A DNA stretch of 64,000 nt from Algoriphagus halophilus. GTDB taxonomy: Bacteria > Bacteroidota > Bacteroidia > Cytophagales > Cyclobacteriaceae. How positions within the stretch are numbered: position 1 is the first letter of the stretch; each line of letters starts with the position of its first letter. Under the pieces are notes generated by a model. That model worked only from the letters and a program-made list of their open reading frames with translations. It ran no database searches and was not told the DNA's origin. The position numbers were made by a program, and so were the translations under genes. Location: contig NZ_FSRC01000001.1 in NCBI RefSeq assembly GCF_900129785.1, forward strand, positions 1,736,001 through 1,800,000. Reading direction: 5' to 3'. This document shows positions 36,154 to 45,027 of this stretch, in pieces.

Positions 36154-37511
36154 TTCTTCTTTCCTTCTGAAGCTACTGCTTCTTTTTCGTCTCTTGTATA
36201 ATAATCAGCAGGGAATCCATTTAATTGCCTCCAGAGTTCATACCAGACTGGCACATCATTGAGTAGAGCAATTCCATCGGCACCAGACCCTATTCTTAAC
36301 ATTTCTGGCCAAGGTTCTTCTTCAGGATCCTGAGCTACCAAAACTCTGTATTGATTATTTGTTCCGGCATATTGGTCCATTGCTACTACTACGCCTCCAA
36401 AAGTACCATTAGAGATTCTAGGCCAACCTGAAAATACAATAGCAGGCCAACCATCGAAAATAAATCGAACCTTATTTCCTACTTTAATCAATGGCAAGTC
36501 TACAGGCTGTACATACATTTCTACAGCTAATTCAGCATCAGAGGGAATAATGTTTAAAATTTGATCCCCTTCTTTTATTGTTTCACCTATTCCGACTTGA
36601 ATTGCCTTCGCCAGGTAACCATTCTGAGGAGCTAGAATATATCGAAACCCAGTTCTTGCCTCATAATTAGAATATTGGTTCTCTAATTTTGTAGTAGTAG
36701 CCTCCGCATCATATTGTGAGGACATAGCCGTGTAAATCTCAGATCGTGTTTTTGCTATTTTATCTCTAAACTCATTATCAATGGTATTCAGCTCAATTTT
36801 AGCTGATATCATCTCATTTTGGCTAATTAAATAGTCATTTTCTACAGAAAGTAATTTGGCTTGCACGTCTTGAAATTTCAATCGTCTTGATTCCAAATCA
36901 GTTAAAGACCTCAAACCCTCTGCATACAATTGCTCTGCTCTATCCAACTGTTTCTTTCCAATATCAAAATTCACTTTCGCTTGCTGGAACTTGATACTGT
37001 CTGATTGAACTTTCAACTCCGCCATTTTGAGCTTATTCTCCGCTTGCTGAATTTTCAGCACATTATTTTCTTGCAATGCTTGCAATTGAGCTTGTAGAGC
37101 ACCAACCTTTTCTTTATAAGCTTCTGCAGAAAGAGTCTTTGCATCTACTTGCATCTGAGTTCTCGGTAAAAGCAAGGAATCAAAATATTCGTCTTTTATC
37201 TCAGAAATTCTCAGAATGGTATCTCCCCTGCTTACAAATGCCCCTTCCGTCACATACCACTTTTCAATTCTACCTGCAATGATGGAATGGATGGTTTGTG
37301 CTCTCTGTTCTGGTCTTAAAGCGGTAACATATCCTTTGGATCGAATACTTTGAGTCCAGGGAAGAAATAGAGATATAAATACGACAGCAATCAACCACGC
37401 TAGTAAGCGTATTCTCTTTTGACTTTGCTTTTCTGGTAAAGTCATAATCAAACTTTTAGCACCGCTAAAAGGAATCCGATCTTTGATTTTACTGCTGGAA
37501 ATATTCAGCAT
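36150..37511 (-). CDS. HlyD-family periplasmic adaptor
   Basis: Membrane-fusion protein of 453 residues. One membrane anchor near residues 33-52 (LLAWLIAVVFISLFLP), then a biotinyl-lipoyl half (SIIAGRIEKWYVTEGAFVSRGDTIL), a long coiled-coil hairpin around 120-275, the second lipoyl half (APQNGYLAKAIQVGIGETIKEGD) and a beta-barrel domain. It would bridge the inner-membrane ABC protein to the TolC channel. Start choice is uncertain: an in-frame Met near residue 23 also precedes the anchor. It lies six bases from the ABC gene and four bases overlap tolC. Confidence 0.9.
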   Translation of the reverse strand: MLNISSSKIKDRIPFSGAKSLIMTLPEKQSQKRIRLLAWLIAVVFISLFLPWTQSIRSKGYVTALRPEQRAQTIHSIIAGRIEKWYVTEGAFVSRGDTILRISEIKDEYFDSLLLPRTQMQVDAKTLSAEAYKEKVGALQAQLQALQENNVLKIQQAENKLKMAELKVQSDSIKFQQAKVNFDIGKKQLDRAEQLYAEGLRSLTDLESRRLKFQDVQAKLLSVENDYLISQNEMISAKIELNTIDNEFRDKIAKTRSEIYTAMSSQYDAEATTTKLENQYSNYEARTGFRYILAPQNGYLAKAIQVGIGETIKEGDQILNIIPSDAELAVEMYVQPVDLPLIKVGNKVRFIFDGWPAIVFSGWPRISNGTFGGVVVAMDQYAGTNNQYRVLVAQDPEEEPWPEMLRIGSGADGIALLNDVPVWYELWRQLNGFPADYYTRDEKEAVASEGKKK

Positions 37512-37517
37512 AATAGT

Positions 37518-39221
37518 TTAATTATTTCTCGTGTATTGTATATAATCTTCATAGGATCCCTGTTTTAAGATTTTCCCGGAATCCAAAATAATTATCTCAT
37601 CCAATTTCTGTAAAATATAAGGATCCTCAGTCACCATTAATAAAGTCCAACTTCCTGACATTAAATAATCTACAATTCTTGGTTTGATTTCAGGATTAAC
37701 ATATCGAAGGGCATTTTCCATAATAATTGCCTTAGGACTCCCTACCAAACTTCTTGCGATCAAAATACTTTGGGCCACAGACCTTGATAGTCCTCTTCCC
37801 TCAGGTAGCAATTCGGTGTTCAGGTCATCTGGTAATTGATAGATGTATTCTTTGAGACCTACCAATTCGATGATTTCTTCAAATTGTGTGGGATCTACAT
37901 CCCTTCCAACCAAGATATTTTCTTTGATAGTCCCATGAAACAATTCTCCAAATTGAAGGCAATCACCAATCATTGCCCTGAATTTATCCAATTGAATCAT
38001 ATCCATAGAAAGGTCATTAATCATTACCGTTCCTTGATATTCTTCGTACAAACCATTCAGCAAAGCTAATAGCGCACTTTTTCCACTTCCACTTCTACCA
38101 GTGATTGCGATTTTCTTCCCAGGGTTAATGGTCAAAGAAACATCATTAATAATGGGCTTTATGGCATCATAAGGTTGAAATACCACATGTTCCATCCCAA
38201 ACTTCAAACCTTCTGGTTTGGATACTACCAGTTTATCCGATCCTTCACTACGTTCTAAATCCAAATCCATCACGACACCCAGCTTTTCTACAGCTACAAG
38301 GGTGTCATAAACTGTCTCAAGAGAAAGAATCACTTTTTCTACAGAATTGACAACTAAGATGATGATGACTTCAGCTGCAACAAATTGACCGATACTTATT
38401 TGTTCATTGATCAATAAAAGACTCCCAGCCACCAATAAACTGGCAATTATGAGCACTTTGAAGCCAATCATGATTTTGTATTGAAGTATCAACACCGAAA
38501 AATGCTTGGTTCTAAAATCCACATACTTTTGAATCAGCTTGTCTGCTCTCAAAATTGGGAGTCTTGTATTACCAGTTAATTTAAAGGTGTTGAGTGTTCT
38601 TCCTATTTCTTGAAGCCAGAAGGCAGTTTGATATTTATAGGAAGATTCCTTCAGTGCTGTAGCCATACCTTTGGGACTGGTGAAATAGAAAATCAATACA
38701 AGAATCCCTAATAAAATGACACCAAAAAGAATGAAGGTGGGATGATAAAAAGACAATAGTAAGAGTCCAAATATCATTTGCAATACCGCCGTCGTAAAGT
38801 CAACCAACAATTTTGAAATCCCCTTCTGTAGGTTTACTGTATCAAAAAAACGATTGACTATTTCAGGGCCATATTCTCCATGAAGCACTTCAGTCTTTAC
38901 CCTTGGTAGCCTGTAGGCCAAAGAAAGTCCTGATTTGGAAAAAATTCGCTGTTGAAGTTTTTCCGTTATTTGTAGTTGAGAGATTTGTAAAAATCCGCCG
39001 AAAGCAACTCCAATGGCTACCACAATTACCAATAGTATCCATGAAGTGGTGATCCTTCCTCCTAATATGAAATTCAAAATAGCTTGAATTCCTAAAGGAA
39101 GTGATAAAGCCACTATACCATTCAAAATGGCGTAAAAGTAGATCCCGTAGACCTGATTCTTTTCTTCTTGAAGAAGACTAAAAAATCTCTTCAGGGGAGT
39201 CATAGATCCTGTGCTATTCAT
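37518..39221 (-). CDS. ABC-exporter-like protein with degenerate ATPase motifs
   Basis: Type-I secretion-like exporter, 567 residues: a six-helix membrane domain (about 25-310) and a nucleotide-binding domain (about 335-560), no peptidase domain. Walker A is normal (GRSGSGKS, 375-382) and Gln423 is kept. The signature is LSRSV at 478-482 instead of LSGGQ, Walker B has Glu502 in place of Asp, the catalytic glutamate is Asn503 and the switch histidine is Glu532. All are read directly; ATP binding is thus plausible but hydrolysis by the usual route is not. It overlaps tetR by eight bases. Confidence 0.9.
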   Translation of the reverse strand: MNSTGSMTPLKRFFSLLQEEKNQVYGIYFYAILNGIVALSLPLGIQAILNFILGGRITTSWILLVIVVAIGVAFGGFLQISQLQITEKLQQRIFSKSGLSLAYRLPRVKTEVLHGEYGPEIVNRFFDTVNLQKGISKLLVDFTTAVLQMIFGLLLLSFYHPTFILFGVILLGILVLIFYFTSPKGMATALKESSYKYQTAFWLQEIGRTLNTFKLTGNTRLPILRADKLIQKYVDFRTKHFSVLILQYKIMIGFKVLIIASLLVAGSLLLINEQISIGQFVAAEVIIILVVNSVEKVILSLETVYDTLVAVEKLGVVMDLDLERSEGSDKLVVSKPEGLKFGMEHVVFQPYDAIKPIINDVSLTINPGKKIAITGRSGSGKSALLALLNGLYEEYQGTVMINDLSMDMIQLDKFRAMIGDCLQFGELFHGTIKENILVGRDVDPTQFEEIIELVGLKEYIYQLPDDLNTELLPEGRGLSRSVAQSILIARSLVGSPKAIIMENALRYVNPEIKPRIVDYLMSGSWTLLMVTEDPYILQKLDEIIILDSGKILKQGSYEDYIQYTRNN

Positions 39222-39891
39222 GAATAATGGTTTTTGCTACCAAATGATGAAAGAATTGAAATCTTCCCTCTTTATCTAAATTTGATTCTGTCATTCCTGG
39301 AAGATGTTTTGCATGGAAAGATTGAAGGAGGCTAGCTTCCATAACGATATTAACCAAAGTTATAGGAAATTTGTAGGCAGGATTGATTTCTCTAATAATT
39401 TGTGCGATTCGATCCCCTAGAGTATACAATTGAGCATAGATTCCATTTTCATGTTCTGAATCCACACTTTTAGTTAAATACCCTTTGAGAGATTCGTTTG
39501 TAACAATTTTTCGAATTTCAATAGGATTCAAAAATTCATTTTCTACGAACATAGGACCCTCTACCAACAATTTAATCGCAATTTCTAGGCGTTCTTTCGG
39601 ATCCTTCAAGTTGGCTGTTACATAAACTAAATTATGTTCGGTCCATGCCCAATGCCAAGCGGTCAAATACAATAAAAAATTATGCTTGTTTTCAAAGTAC
39701 CGATAGATCGCGGGTTCTGATACCCCGATTTCTGTAGCTAATTTTTTAAATGTAAAATCCTCCATACCCAGCTCTAGCATAAGTTTGGAACCTACTTGTA
39801 AAATGGCATTACCTAACTCCGAACTATAGGGGTCCTTCACGAATAAATTTTCGTTTACCTCTACTTTTAATTTTCGTAAAATGTTTTCCAT
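39214..39891 (-). CDS. TetR-family transcriptional regulator
   Basis: Regulator of 225 residues. The N-terminal helix-turn-helix is FTFKKLATEIGVSEPAIYRYFENKHNFLLYL (about residues 43-73, shown here in part). The ligand-binding domain is all-helical and unlike well-known TetR groups. It is the first gene of the tetR-ABC-hlyD-tolC unit, overlapping the ABC gene by eight bases. It probably represses this operon by binding upstream, where an inverted repeat lies at 39934-39949. Confidence 0.9.
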   Translation of the reverse strand: MENILRKLKVEVNENLFVKDPYSSELGNAILQVGSKLMLELGMEDFTFKKLATEIGVSEPAIYRYFENKHNFLLYLTAWHWAWTEHNLVYVTANLKDPKERLEIAIKLLVEGPMFVENEFLNPIEIRKIVTNESLKGYLTKSVDSEHENGIYAQLYTLGDRIAQIIREINPAYKFPITLVNIVMEASLLQSFHAKHLPGMTESNLDKEGRFQFFHHLVAKTIIHE

Positions 39892-39933
39892 TTTCCTTGT
39901 TTATAAAGTGGAATAACGGATGATCGCTAATGA

Positions 39934-39949
39934 ATGTTTAGTAAAACAT
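39934..39949. promoter_or_regulatory. Candidate TetR operator
   Basis: ATGTTT (39934-39939), spacer AGTA, AAACAT (39944-39949): a perfect six-base inverted repeat about 45 bases upstream of the tetR start, between divergent tetR and BCCT genes. Only position and symmetry support it. Confidence 0.35.
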
Positions 39950-40157
39950 CTATTCTTGTTAGTAATATTCACAAAAAAATTTTATTTAGTTTTTTATTAA
40001 AATTATAAATCGCTTAATATCAATAGAATAATATATTTTATTTCAATTTTTAATTAAGACATAAAACAAGGGCTAAAAAAAATCTTCTTATACCTTAACC
40101 TTGATTATCCTCTCGTGTAAAAACATTTTTATTGAAAATCTACTACCTTAAGAGTCT

Positions 40158-41693
40158 ATGAAGAAAGCGAACCATTTTTTTCAATTTAACATCCGTTTTT
40201 GGGTGTTTTGGCCTTCCTTCATATTACTGATCCTTGCAGTTTTATTCAGTATTCTTTTTCCTGATTTCTTCATTACCTCTATTGAACAGATTCAGAAAGT
40301 CTTATTGACTAATTTTAGTTTAGGATTTAGCTGGGTTTCCTTTGCTATGACGATTATCGTCCTAATTACCTTCTTTTCTCCCATTGGCAAAGTAAGAATT
40401 GGTGGAAAGCATGCACAGCCGAGATTACCTAGATTAAGTTGGTTTGCCATCGTTTTATGTACTACCATAGCTGTAGGGATTTTGTTTTGGGGAAGCGCTG
40501 AACCATTATCCCACTTTTTATTCCCTCCAGAATTTAAAAACCTGAACAGCAAGTCGGTTGAAGCAGCAGACTTTTCTCTTGGTGCATTATTCTTTCATTG
40601 GGGATTTACACCGTATGCCATATACATTGTCCCGGCCTTGACCTTTAGTGTATTCTTTTATCAGGATAGAAACAAACCCTCCATCAGTTTAGCTGCAAAG
40701 CCATTACTAGGGTCAAACCTAAACAAACGGATGGAAAATATCATTGATGGAATTAGCTTGTTTTCTTTGGTTACTGGAATGGCTGGAGCTTTAGGAGCAG
40801 GAATCTTAAGCTTATCCGGAGGGTTTCTCAAACTATTTCCTGATTGGAATATGGGGGTTTTGTCTGGGGTAATTACGCTGGTAATATTATTGACATTTGT
40901 AATCTCCTCTTCTACAGGGATTGAAAGAGGAATCAAAAACCTTTCCTTGATCAACCTGTTTTTCTTTATCTTAATTGCAATACTCTTTGTTTTACTCGGT
41001 GAAGGAGGAAAAATATTGAGTTCCATAAAAATCGGATTTATAGAATATGGCAAGAATTTTTTGGACTTGAGTCTTCAATGGAATGGAGCAGGATCTACTT
41101 GGACCTATGATTGGTCTGTTTTCAATTTTGCCATGTGGATGGCTTGGGCCCCAGTTACCGCTGTTTTTCTAGGTAAAATCGCGTATGGACGAACTATTAG
41201 AGAATTTTTACTCTTTAATTGGTTCCTTCCGGCTCTTTTTTGTTTGATATGGATGGGTGTTTTTGGAGGAACAACATTGGATTTGGCGATACTCCATCCT
41301 GAATTTTATCAAAACCTCTTTCAAACATCAGGTCCTGAATCTATTATATACCAGGTTTTTGAGGATCTGGGCTATTTTAAGCTGTTTTCCTACCTGTTTA
41401 TTTTAGCTATTTTCATTTCTTACGTTACCGCAGCAGATTCCAGCACGGATGCTTTGGCCAGCTTAAGCATGAAAAAAATCAGTGAGGATCCATTCCAGTC
41501 TGACACCAACTTAAAAATCATTTGGGGCACATTGATCGCATTTCTTGCCTGGATCATGATTTTATTCTCAGGCATAGATGGTGTCAGGATCTTATCTGTT
41601 ATCGCAGGTGTACCTGCACTTTTTTTCTTGTTGATCGTTACGGTAAGCCTTTTACTATTGGTGATAGATCCAAAAAAATACCTCCGGGATTAA
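40158..41693 (+). CDS. BCCT-family betaine/choline/carnitine transporter
   Basis: Inner-membrane secondary transporter, 511 residues, about twelve hydrophobic segments. The family region FWGSAEPLSHFLFPP near residue 112 (the GSAEP block) and MWMAWAPVTAVFLGKIAYGRTIREF near residue 330 (the W-A-P-x-x-x-x-F-x-x-x-I-x-x-G-R-T-x-R block) are present. The N-terminal and C-terminal cytosolic tails are short compared with osmoregulated BetP, so osmosensing is less likely. It may import compatible solutes. It overlaps the convergent DUF983 gene by four bases. Confidence 0.92.
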   Translation: MKKANHFFQFNIRFWVFWPSFILLILAVLFSILFPDFFITSIEQIQKVLLTNFSLGFSWVSFAMTIIVLITFFSPIGKVRIGGKHAQPRLPRLSWFAIVLCTTIAVGILFWGSAEPLSHFLFPPEFKNLNSKSVEAADFSLGALFFHWGFTPYAIYIVPALTFSVFFYQDRNKPSISLAAKPLLGSNLNKRMENIIDGISLFSLVTGMAGALGAGILSLSGGFLKLFPDWNMGVLSGVITLVILLTFVISSSTGIERGIKNLSLINLFFFILIAILFVLLGEGGKILSSIKIGFIEYGKNFLDLSLQWNGAGSTWTYDWSVFNFAMWMAWAPVTAVFLGKIAYGRTIREFLLFNWFLPALFCLIWMGVFGGTTLDLAILHPEFYQNLFQTSGPESIIYQVFEDLGYFKLFSYLFILAIFISYVTAADSSTDALASLSMKKISEDPFQSDTNLKIIWGTLIAFLAWIMILFSGIDGVRILSVIAGVPALFFLLIVTVSLLLLVIDPKKYLRD

Positions 41694-42064
41694 TCTCCTT
41701 TGTATTTTAATTTTCCCATACCATAGAGGTATAATACTTTGGAATAGCGCAGCATCGCTGGAAATAGTAACAGGTTCCCAATCACCACTGTCGTGAGATA
41801 CATCCATAATTCTGGTTCCTCTACAAGTACATTGATAGCTGTAAGTGCGGTTATTACCAAGGCTACCGAAAATGCATAACTGATATACATTGCTCCGTAG
41901 TAGAAATCTGGTTCTGGATTGAGATTAGCTTGACAATGGGGGCAAGTATGATGGATGGCGGAAAGCTTCCTGAAACTAAATGGAGAAACTGGAAAAATAT
42001 TCCCAGTTCTACATTGAGGACATTTTGCTCCAAGCATTGCCTGAAAACCACTTTTATTACTCAT
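41690..42064 (-). CDS. DUF983 zinc-ribbon membrane protein
   Basis: Protein of 124 residues. The N-terminal half has two cysteine pairs, CPQCRTG and CPHCQANL, suggesting a zinc ribbon; FYYGAMYISYAFSVALVITA and a later hydrophobic segment form two membrane helices. The pattern is DUF983, common in Bacteroidota, without an assigned role. It lies 81 bases downstream of the small 67-residue gene on the same strand and converges with the BCCT gene. Confidence 0.87.
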   Translation of the reverse strand: MSNKSGFQAMLGAKCPQCRTGNIFPVSPFSFRKLSAIHHTCPHCQANLNPEPDFYYGAMYISYAFSVALVITALTAINVLVEEPELWMYLTTVVIGNLLLFPAMLRYSKVLYLYGMGKLKYKGD

Positions 42065-42145
42065 GTTATTAATTTTGATTAAAGGTACCCCTTCGTCTAA
42101 AAAATATCTGTGTTGAAAATCACATATTGAAACTGGAGGGAAGGA

Positions 42146-42349
42146 TTACCGGAGCTCATCCAGGTCATAATCTTTTCCTTTTCCCCACTGGAGTAATTCA
42201 AATATGGTATAGTATTCCAAGGTATCCAGATCCTTTACTTTGAAGTTTTGATCACTCAATCGATCAATAATCTCGAGTTTTCTTACTTCTCCTAAATTGA
42301 CCATTTTATATACCCTACCTACTCGTAGATTGTCTAATGCTATTGCCAT
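42146..42349 (-). CDS. Small conserved-looking protein of unknown function
   Basis: Protein of 67 residues that I do not recognise. It is acidic-basic mixed and soluble, without signal peptide, and shows a beta-strand-like pattern (VGRVYKMVNL, RKLEIIDRL, NFKVKDLDTLEYYTI) ending in an acidic tail. It starts one base after the stop of the DUF4920-like gene, so the two are probably coupled; that tight spacing is the main reason to accept it as real. Confidence 0.65.
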   Translation of the reverse strand: MAIALDNLRVGRVYKMVNLGEVRKLEIIDRLSDQNFKVKDLDTLEYYTIFELLQWGKGKDYDLDELR

Positions 42350-42350
42350 C

Positions 42351-42851
42351 TTAGGCTTTATCTTTAATTTTTACCCCAACAGCCTCAAAGGAAATCTCCA
42401 ATTTTGGCTCAGTTATTTTAGCTATTTCTTCTTCTGACTTGCCTGCATCTTTTGCGTAATGCTGTAAAGTCTTCACACTGGTTTCTGTAAGTGTTGCCAC
42501 TCCCTCCAAGATCATGGGAAATCCCTGTGAATTTTTAGGAACAAAAAACTCATAATTCTTGAAGGTTACTCTCATACTGTTTCCATTTGGCAAATCCATT
42601 TTAAGCCAACAGCCCTTTTCACTACAGACTTCAGTTATTTCTCCTGCGATTTTCCCTTCAAATGTTCCTTCCTTTTCGACAATTTCAACCATATCAGCAG
42701 CACTGGTAATATTGTTTTCCAATACTTCTGCTCCATAGGTTCCTGCTACTGTATCCTCTGGAGTCAATTCAGATCGATCAGCTGATGGTGAGGAACAAGA
42801 AAATCCAACACATATGGCTAAAATGGCAATTATGGCAACAGGTATTTTCAT
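42351..42851 (-). CDS. DUF4920-like lipoprotein
   Basis: Exported protein of 166 residues with a lipobox ending at Cys19 (CVGFSCSS). The mature domain has GTFEGKIAGEITEVCSEKGCWLKMDL, an OB-fold-like stretch with two cysteines five apart, and VTFKNYEFFVPKNSQG, the pattern I associate with DUF4920. A copper- or metal-related role is sometimes guessed for this family but not shown. Probably the first gene of a unit with the 67-residue protein and DUF983 protein. Confidence 0.82.
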   Translation of the reverse strand: MKIPVAIIAILAICVGFSCSSPSADRSELTPEDTVAGTYGAEVLENNITSAADMVEIVEKEGTFEGKIAGEITEVCSEKGCWLKMDLPNGNSMRVTFKNYEFFVPKNSQGFPMILEGVATLTETSVKTLQHYAKDAGKSEEEIAKITEPKLEISFEAVGVKIKDKA

Positions 42852-42980
42852 AACATCAAGATTTTGAATTGATCAAAAATAAAGGATTCAGTGCTAGCGA
42901 AAAAGAATTAAATGATGATTTCAATGATTTTACCCCTCTCCAAATAGCCTTTTGTAATTAAAAATTATTGCCATACTATT

Positions 42981-42997
42981 TATAAGTGAAACTTATA
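42981..42997. promoter_or_regulatory. Palindrome upstream of the SerB-SerA fusion gene
   Basis: TATAAGT (42981-42987), spacer GAA, ACTTATA (42991-42997): a perfect seven-base inverted repeat about 80 bases before the start of the serB-serA fusion, between it and the divergent DUF4920 gene. Possible operator; no regulator is known. Confidence 0.35.
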
Positions 42998-43077
42998 GAA
43001 ACAATTTTTCCAATAAAGCTTCTAAAATTTTAACAATACTGTAATTTTACTGCCTGATTCAAAAATCGACCCTGCTC

Positions 43078-44970
43078 ATGCCTCAAACCAAAAAATTTAT
43101 CATTGATTTTGACAGTACTTTCACGCAAGTGGAAGCGTTGGATATTCTAGGTGAGATAAGCCTGGAAAATGATCCAGAAAGAGATCGTAAACTTCAAGCC
43201 ATTAAAGATATCACGGACAAAGGAATGGATGGTTCCTTGACCTTTCGTGATAGTCTGATTCAGCGACTTGAAATCTTAAATGCAACACAATCCCAGATAG
43301 ATGATCTGATTGATGCTTTAAAGAAAAAAGTGTCCAAATCATTTGAAAGGAATAAAGAGTTTCTTCAAGAAAATGCGGAAGATATTTTTATTATCTCCAA
43401 TGGATTCAAAGATTTTATCATCCCTATCGTAGGGGATTATGGCATTAAGAAGGAAAATGTATTTGCCAATGAATTTGTCTATGACGATTCTGGAAATATC
43501 ATTGATTTCAATCGGGAAAATCCTCTTTCTTCTAATAAAGGAAAGGCAGAAACCATCAAAAGAATTAATTTAGAAGGTGATATCTACGTGATTGGCGATG
43601 GCTATACGGATTACGAAATCAAAGCTTCTGGACTGGCAAATAAGTTTTATGCCTTTACAGAAAATGTTTCCCGGCCAAAAGTAACCAGCCAGGCGGATCA
43701 TATTGCACCAAGTTTAGATGAAATCCTTTATATCAATAAATTGAACACGAAGTTTTCATACCCAAAAAGTAGGATCAAAGTGCTCCTTCTGGAAAATGTT
43801 CACCCAATCGGTGTGGATCTTTTGAAAGAAGAAGGCTATGATGTAGAAGTTATCAGTTCTGCCTTGAGCGAAGATGAGCTCTGCGAAAAAATCAAGAATG
43901 TATCCATCATAGGCATTCGATCTAAAACCAACATCACTAAGAAGGTGTTAGAGAATGCCAATCGATTGATCGCTATTGGTGCTTTCTGTATTGGCACCAA
44001 CCAAATTGATCTGGAAACCTGTCAGGAAAAAGGGATTGCTGTATTCAATGCCCCTTTTAGCAATACCAGATCCGTTGTAGAAATGGCCATTGCAGAAATC
44101 ATCTTTTTGATGCGGAATTTTGCGGACAAAACCGCTGCTATGCATCAAGGAAAATGGGATAAATCTGCCAGTGGAAGTTTTGAAATAAGAGGAAAAAAAT
44201 TGGGTATTATTGGCTATGGTAACATTGGTGCCCAACTTTCTGTCCTTGCTGAAAGCATGGGGATGAACGTGTTTTATTACGATGTAATTGAAAGATTAGC
44301 ATTGGGTAACGCGACCAAATTAGACTCTTTAGATGAGCTATTGAGTACTTGTGATATGATTTCCCTGCATGTGGACGGACGCAAAAGCAATAAAAATATC
44401 ATCAACAAGGAGAAAATCGCCAAAATGAAAAAAGGAGCGATCCTTGTAAACCTTAGTAGAGGTCATGTGGTAGAAATTGCAGCCTTGAAAGAAGCCATTC
44501 TTTCCGGTCATTTGGCAGGTTGTGCTGTAGACGTATTCCCTGAAGAACCTAAAAATAATTCAGAACCCTTCGTTTCTGAATTGATCGGCTTACCCAATAC
44601 CATACTCACTCCACATATTGGAGGTAGTACTTTGGAGGCACAGGAAAATATTGCACGTTTTGTTCCCGGGAAAATTATGGAATACATCAACACGGGCAAT
44701 ACCTATAATTCGGTGAATTTCCCAAATATCCAACTTCCATTTTTACAGGATGCTCACAGGCTTATTCACATCCATATGAACGAACCTGGAGTATTGGCAA
44801 AAATCAACCAAGTGTTGGCTAATTATGAGATCAATATCGTAGGGCAATACTTAAAGACCAATGAGAAAATAGGATATGTGATTACAGATATCGACAAGGC
44901 CTATTCTCCAGATGCGATAGATGCCCTGAAAACAATTCCAGGAACGATTCGATTTAGAACCTTATATTAA
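43078..44970 (+). CDS. serA: Fused phosphoserine-phosphatase-like / 3-phosphoglycerate dehydrogenase
   Basis: Protein of 630 residues that joins two serine-pathway activities. Residues about 1-222 form a SerB-like HAD phosphatase: Asp10 and Asp12 in DFDSTFT, the SNG motif near 107-109, and VIGDGYTDYE near 171-180. Residues about 232-545 form 3-phosphoglycerate dehydrogenase: IGYGNIGAQLS binds NAD, SNTRSV carries the arginine and TPHIGGSTLEAQ the histidine. The last 75 residues look like an ACT regulatory domain. The dehydrogenase opens and the phosphatase closes the pathway; serC is not nearby. The HAD activity itself is inferred. Confidence 0.9.
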   Translation: MPQTKKFIIDFDSTFTQVEALDILGEISLENDPERDRKLQAIKDITDKGMDGSLTFRDSLIQRLEILNATQSQIDDLIDALKKKVSKSFERNKEFLQENAEDIFIISNGFKDFIIPIVGDYGIKKENVFANEFVYDDSGNIIDFNRENPLSSNKGKAETIKRINLEGDIYVIGDGYTDYEIKASGLANKFYAFTENVSRPKVTSQADHIAPSLDEILYINKLNTKFSYPKSRIKVLLLENVHPIGVDLLKEEGYDVEVISSALSEDELCEKIKNVSIIGIRSKTNITKKVLENANRLIAIGAFCIGTNQIDLETCQEKGIAVFNAPFSNTRSVVEMAIAEIIFLMRNFADKTAAMHQGKWDKSASGSFEIRGKKLGIIGYGNIGAQLSVLAESMGMNVFYYDVIERLALGNATKLDSLDELLSTCDMISLHVDGRKSNKNIINKEKIAKMKKGAILVNLSRGHVVEIAALKEAILSGHLAGCAVDVFPEEPKNNSEPFVSELIGLPNTILTPHIGGSTLEAQENIARFVPGKIMEYINTGNTYNSVNFPNIQLPFLQDAHRLIHIHMNEPGVLAKINQVLANYEINIVGQYLKTNEKIGYVITDIDKAYSPDAIDALKTIPGTIRFRTLY

Positions 44971-44991
44971 AAATTATTACCACTACCAATC

Positions 44992-45027
44992 AAAAGCCCC
45001 GAATGTATGTTTGGGGTTTTTTTTTAG
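44992..45027. terminator. Terminator between the serB-serA fusion and a DinB-like gene
   Basis: AAAGCCCC (44993-45000) pairs with GGGGTTTT region (45013-45020), extended by GAA/TTT with one G-T pair; a T run follows on the plus strand. It may serve both convergent genes. Confidence 0.8.

Noticed and set aside
39892..40157. Small RNA in the AT-rich gap between tetR and the BCCT gene.
   Set aside because: Only AT-rich sequence and one six-base inverted repeat; no stable long stem or terminator that would mark an RNA gene.
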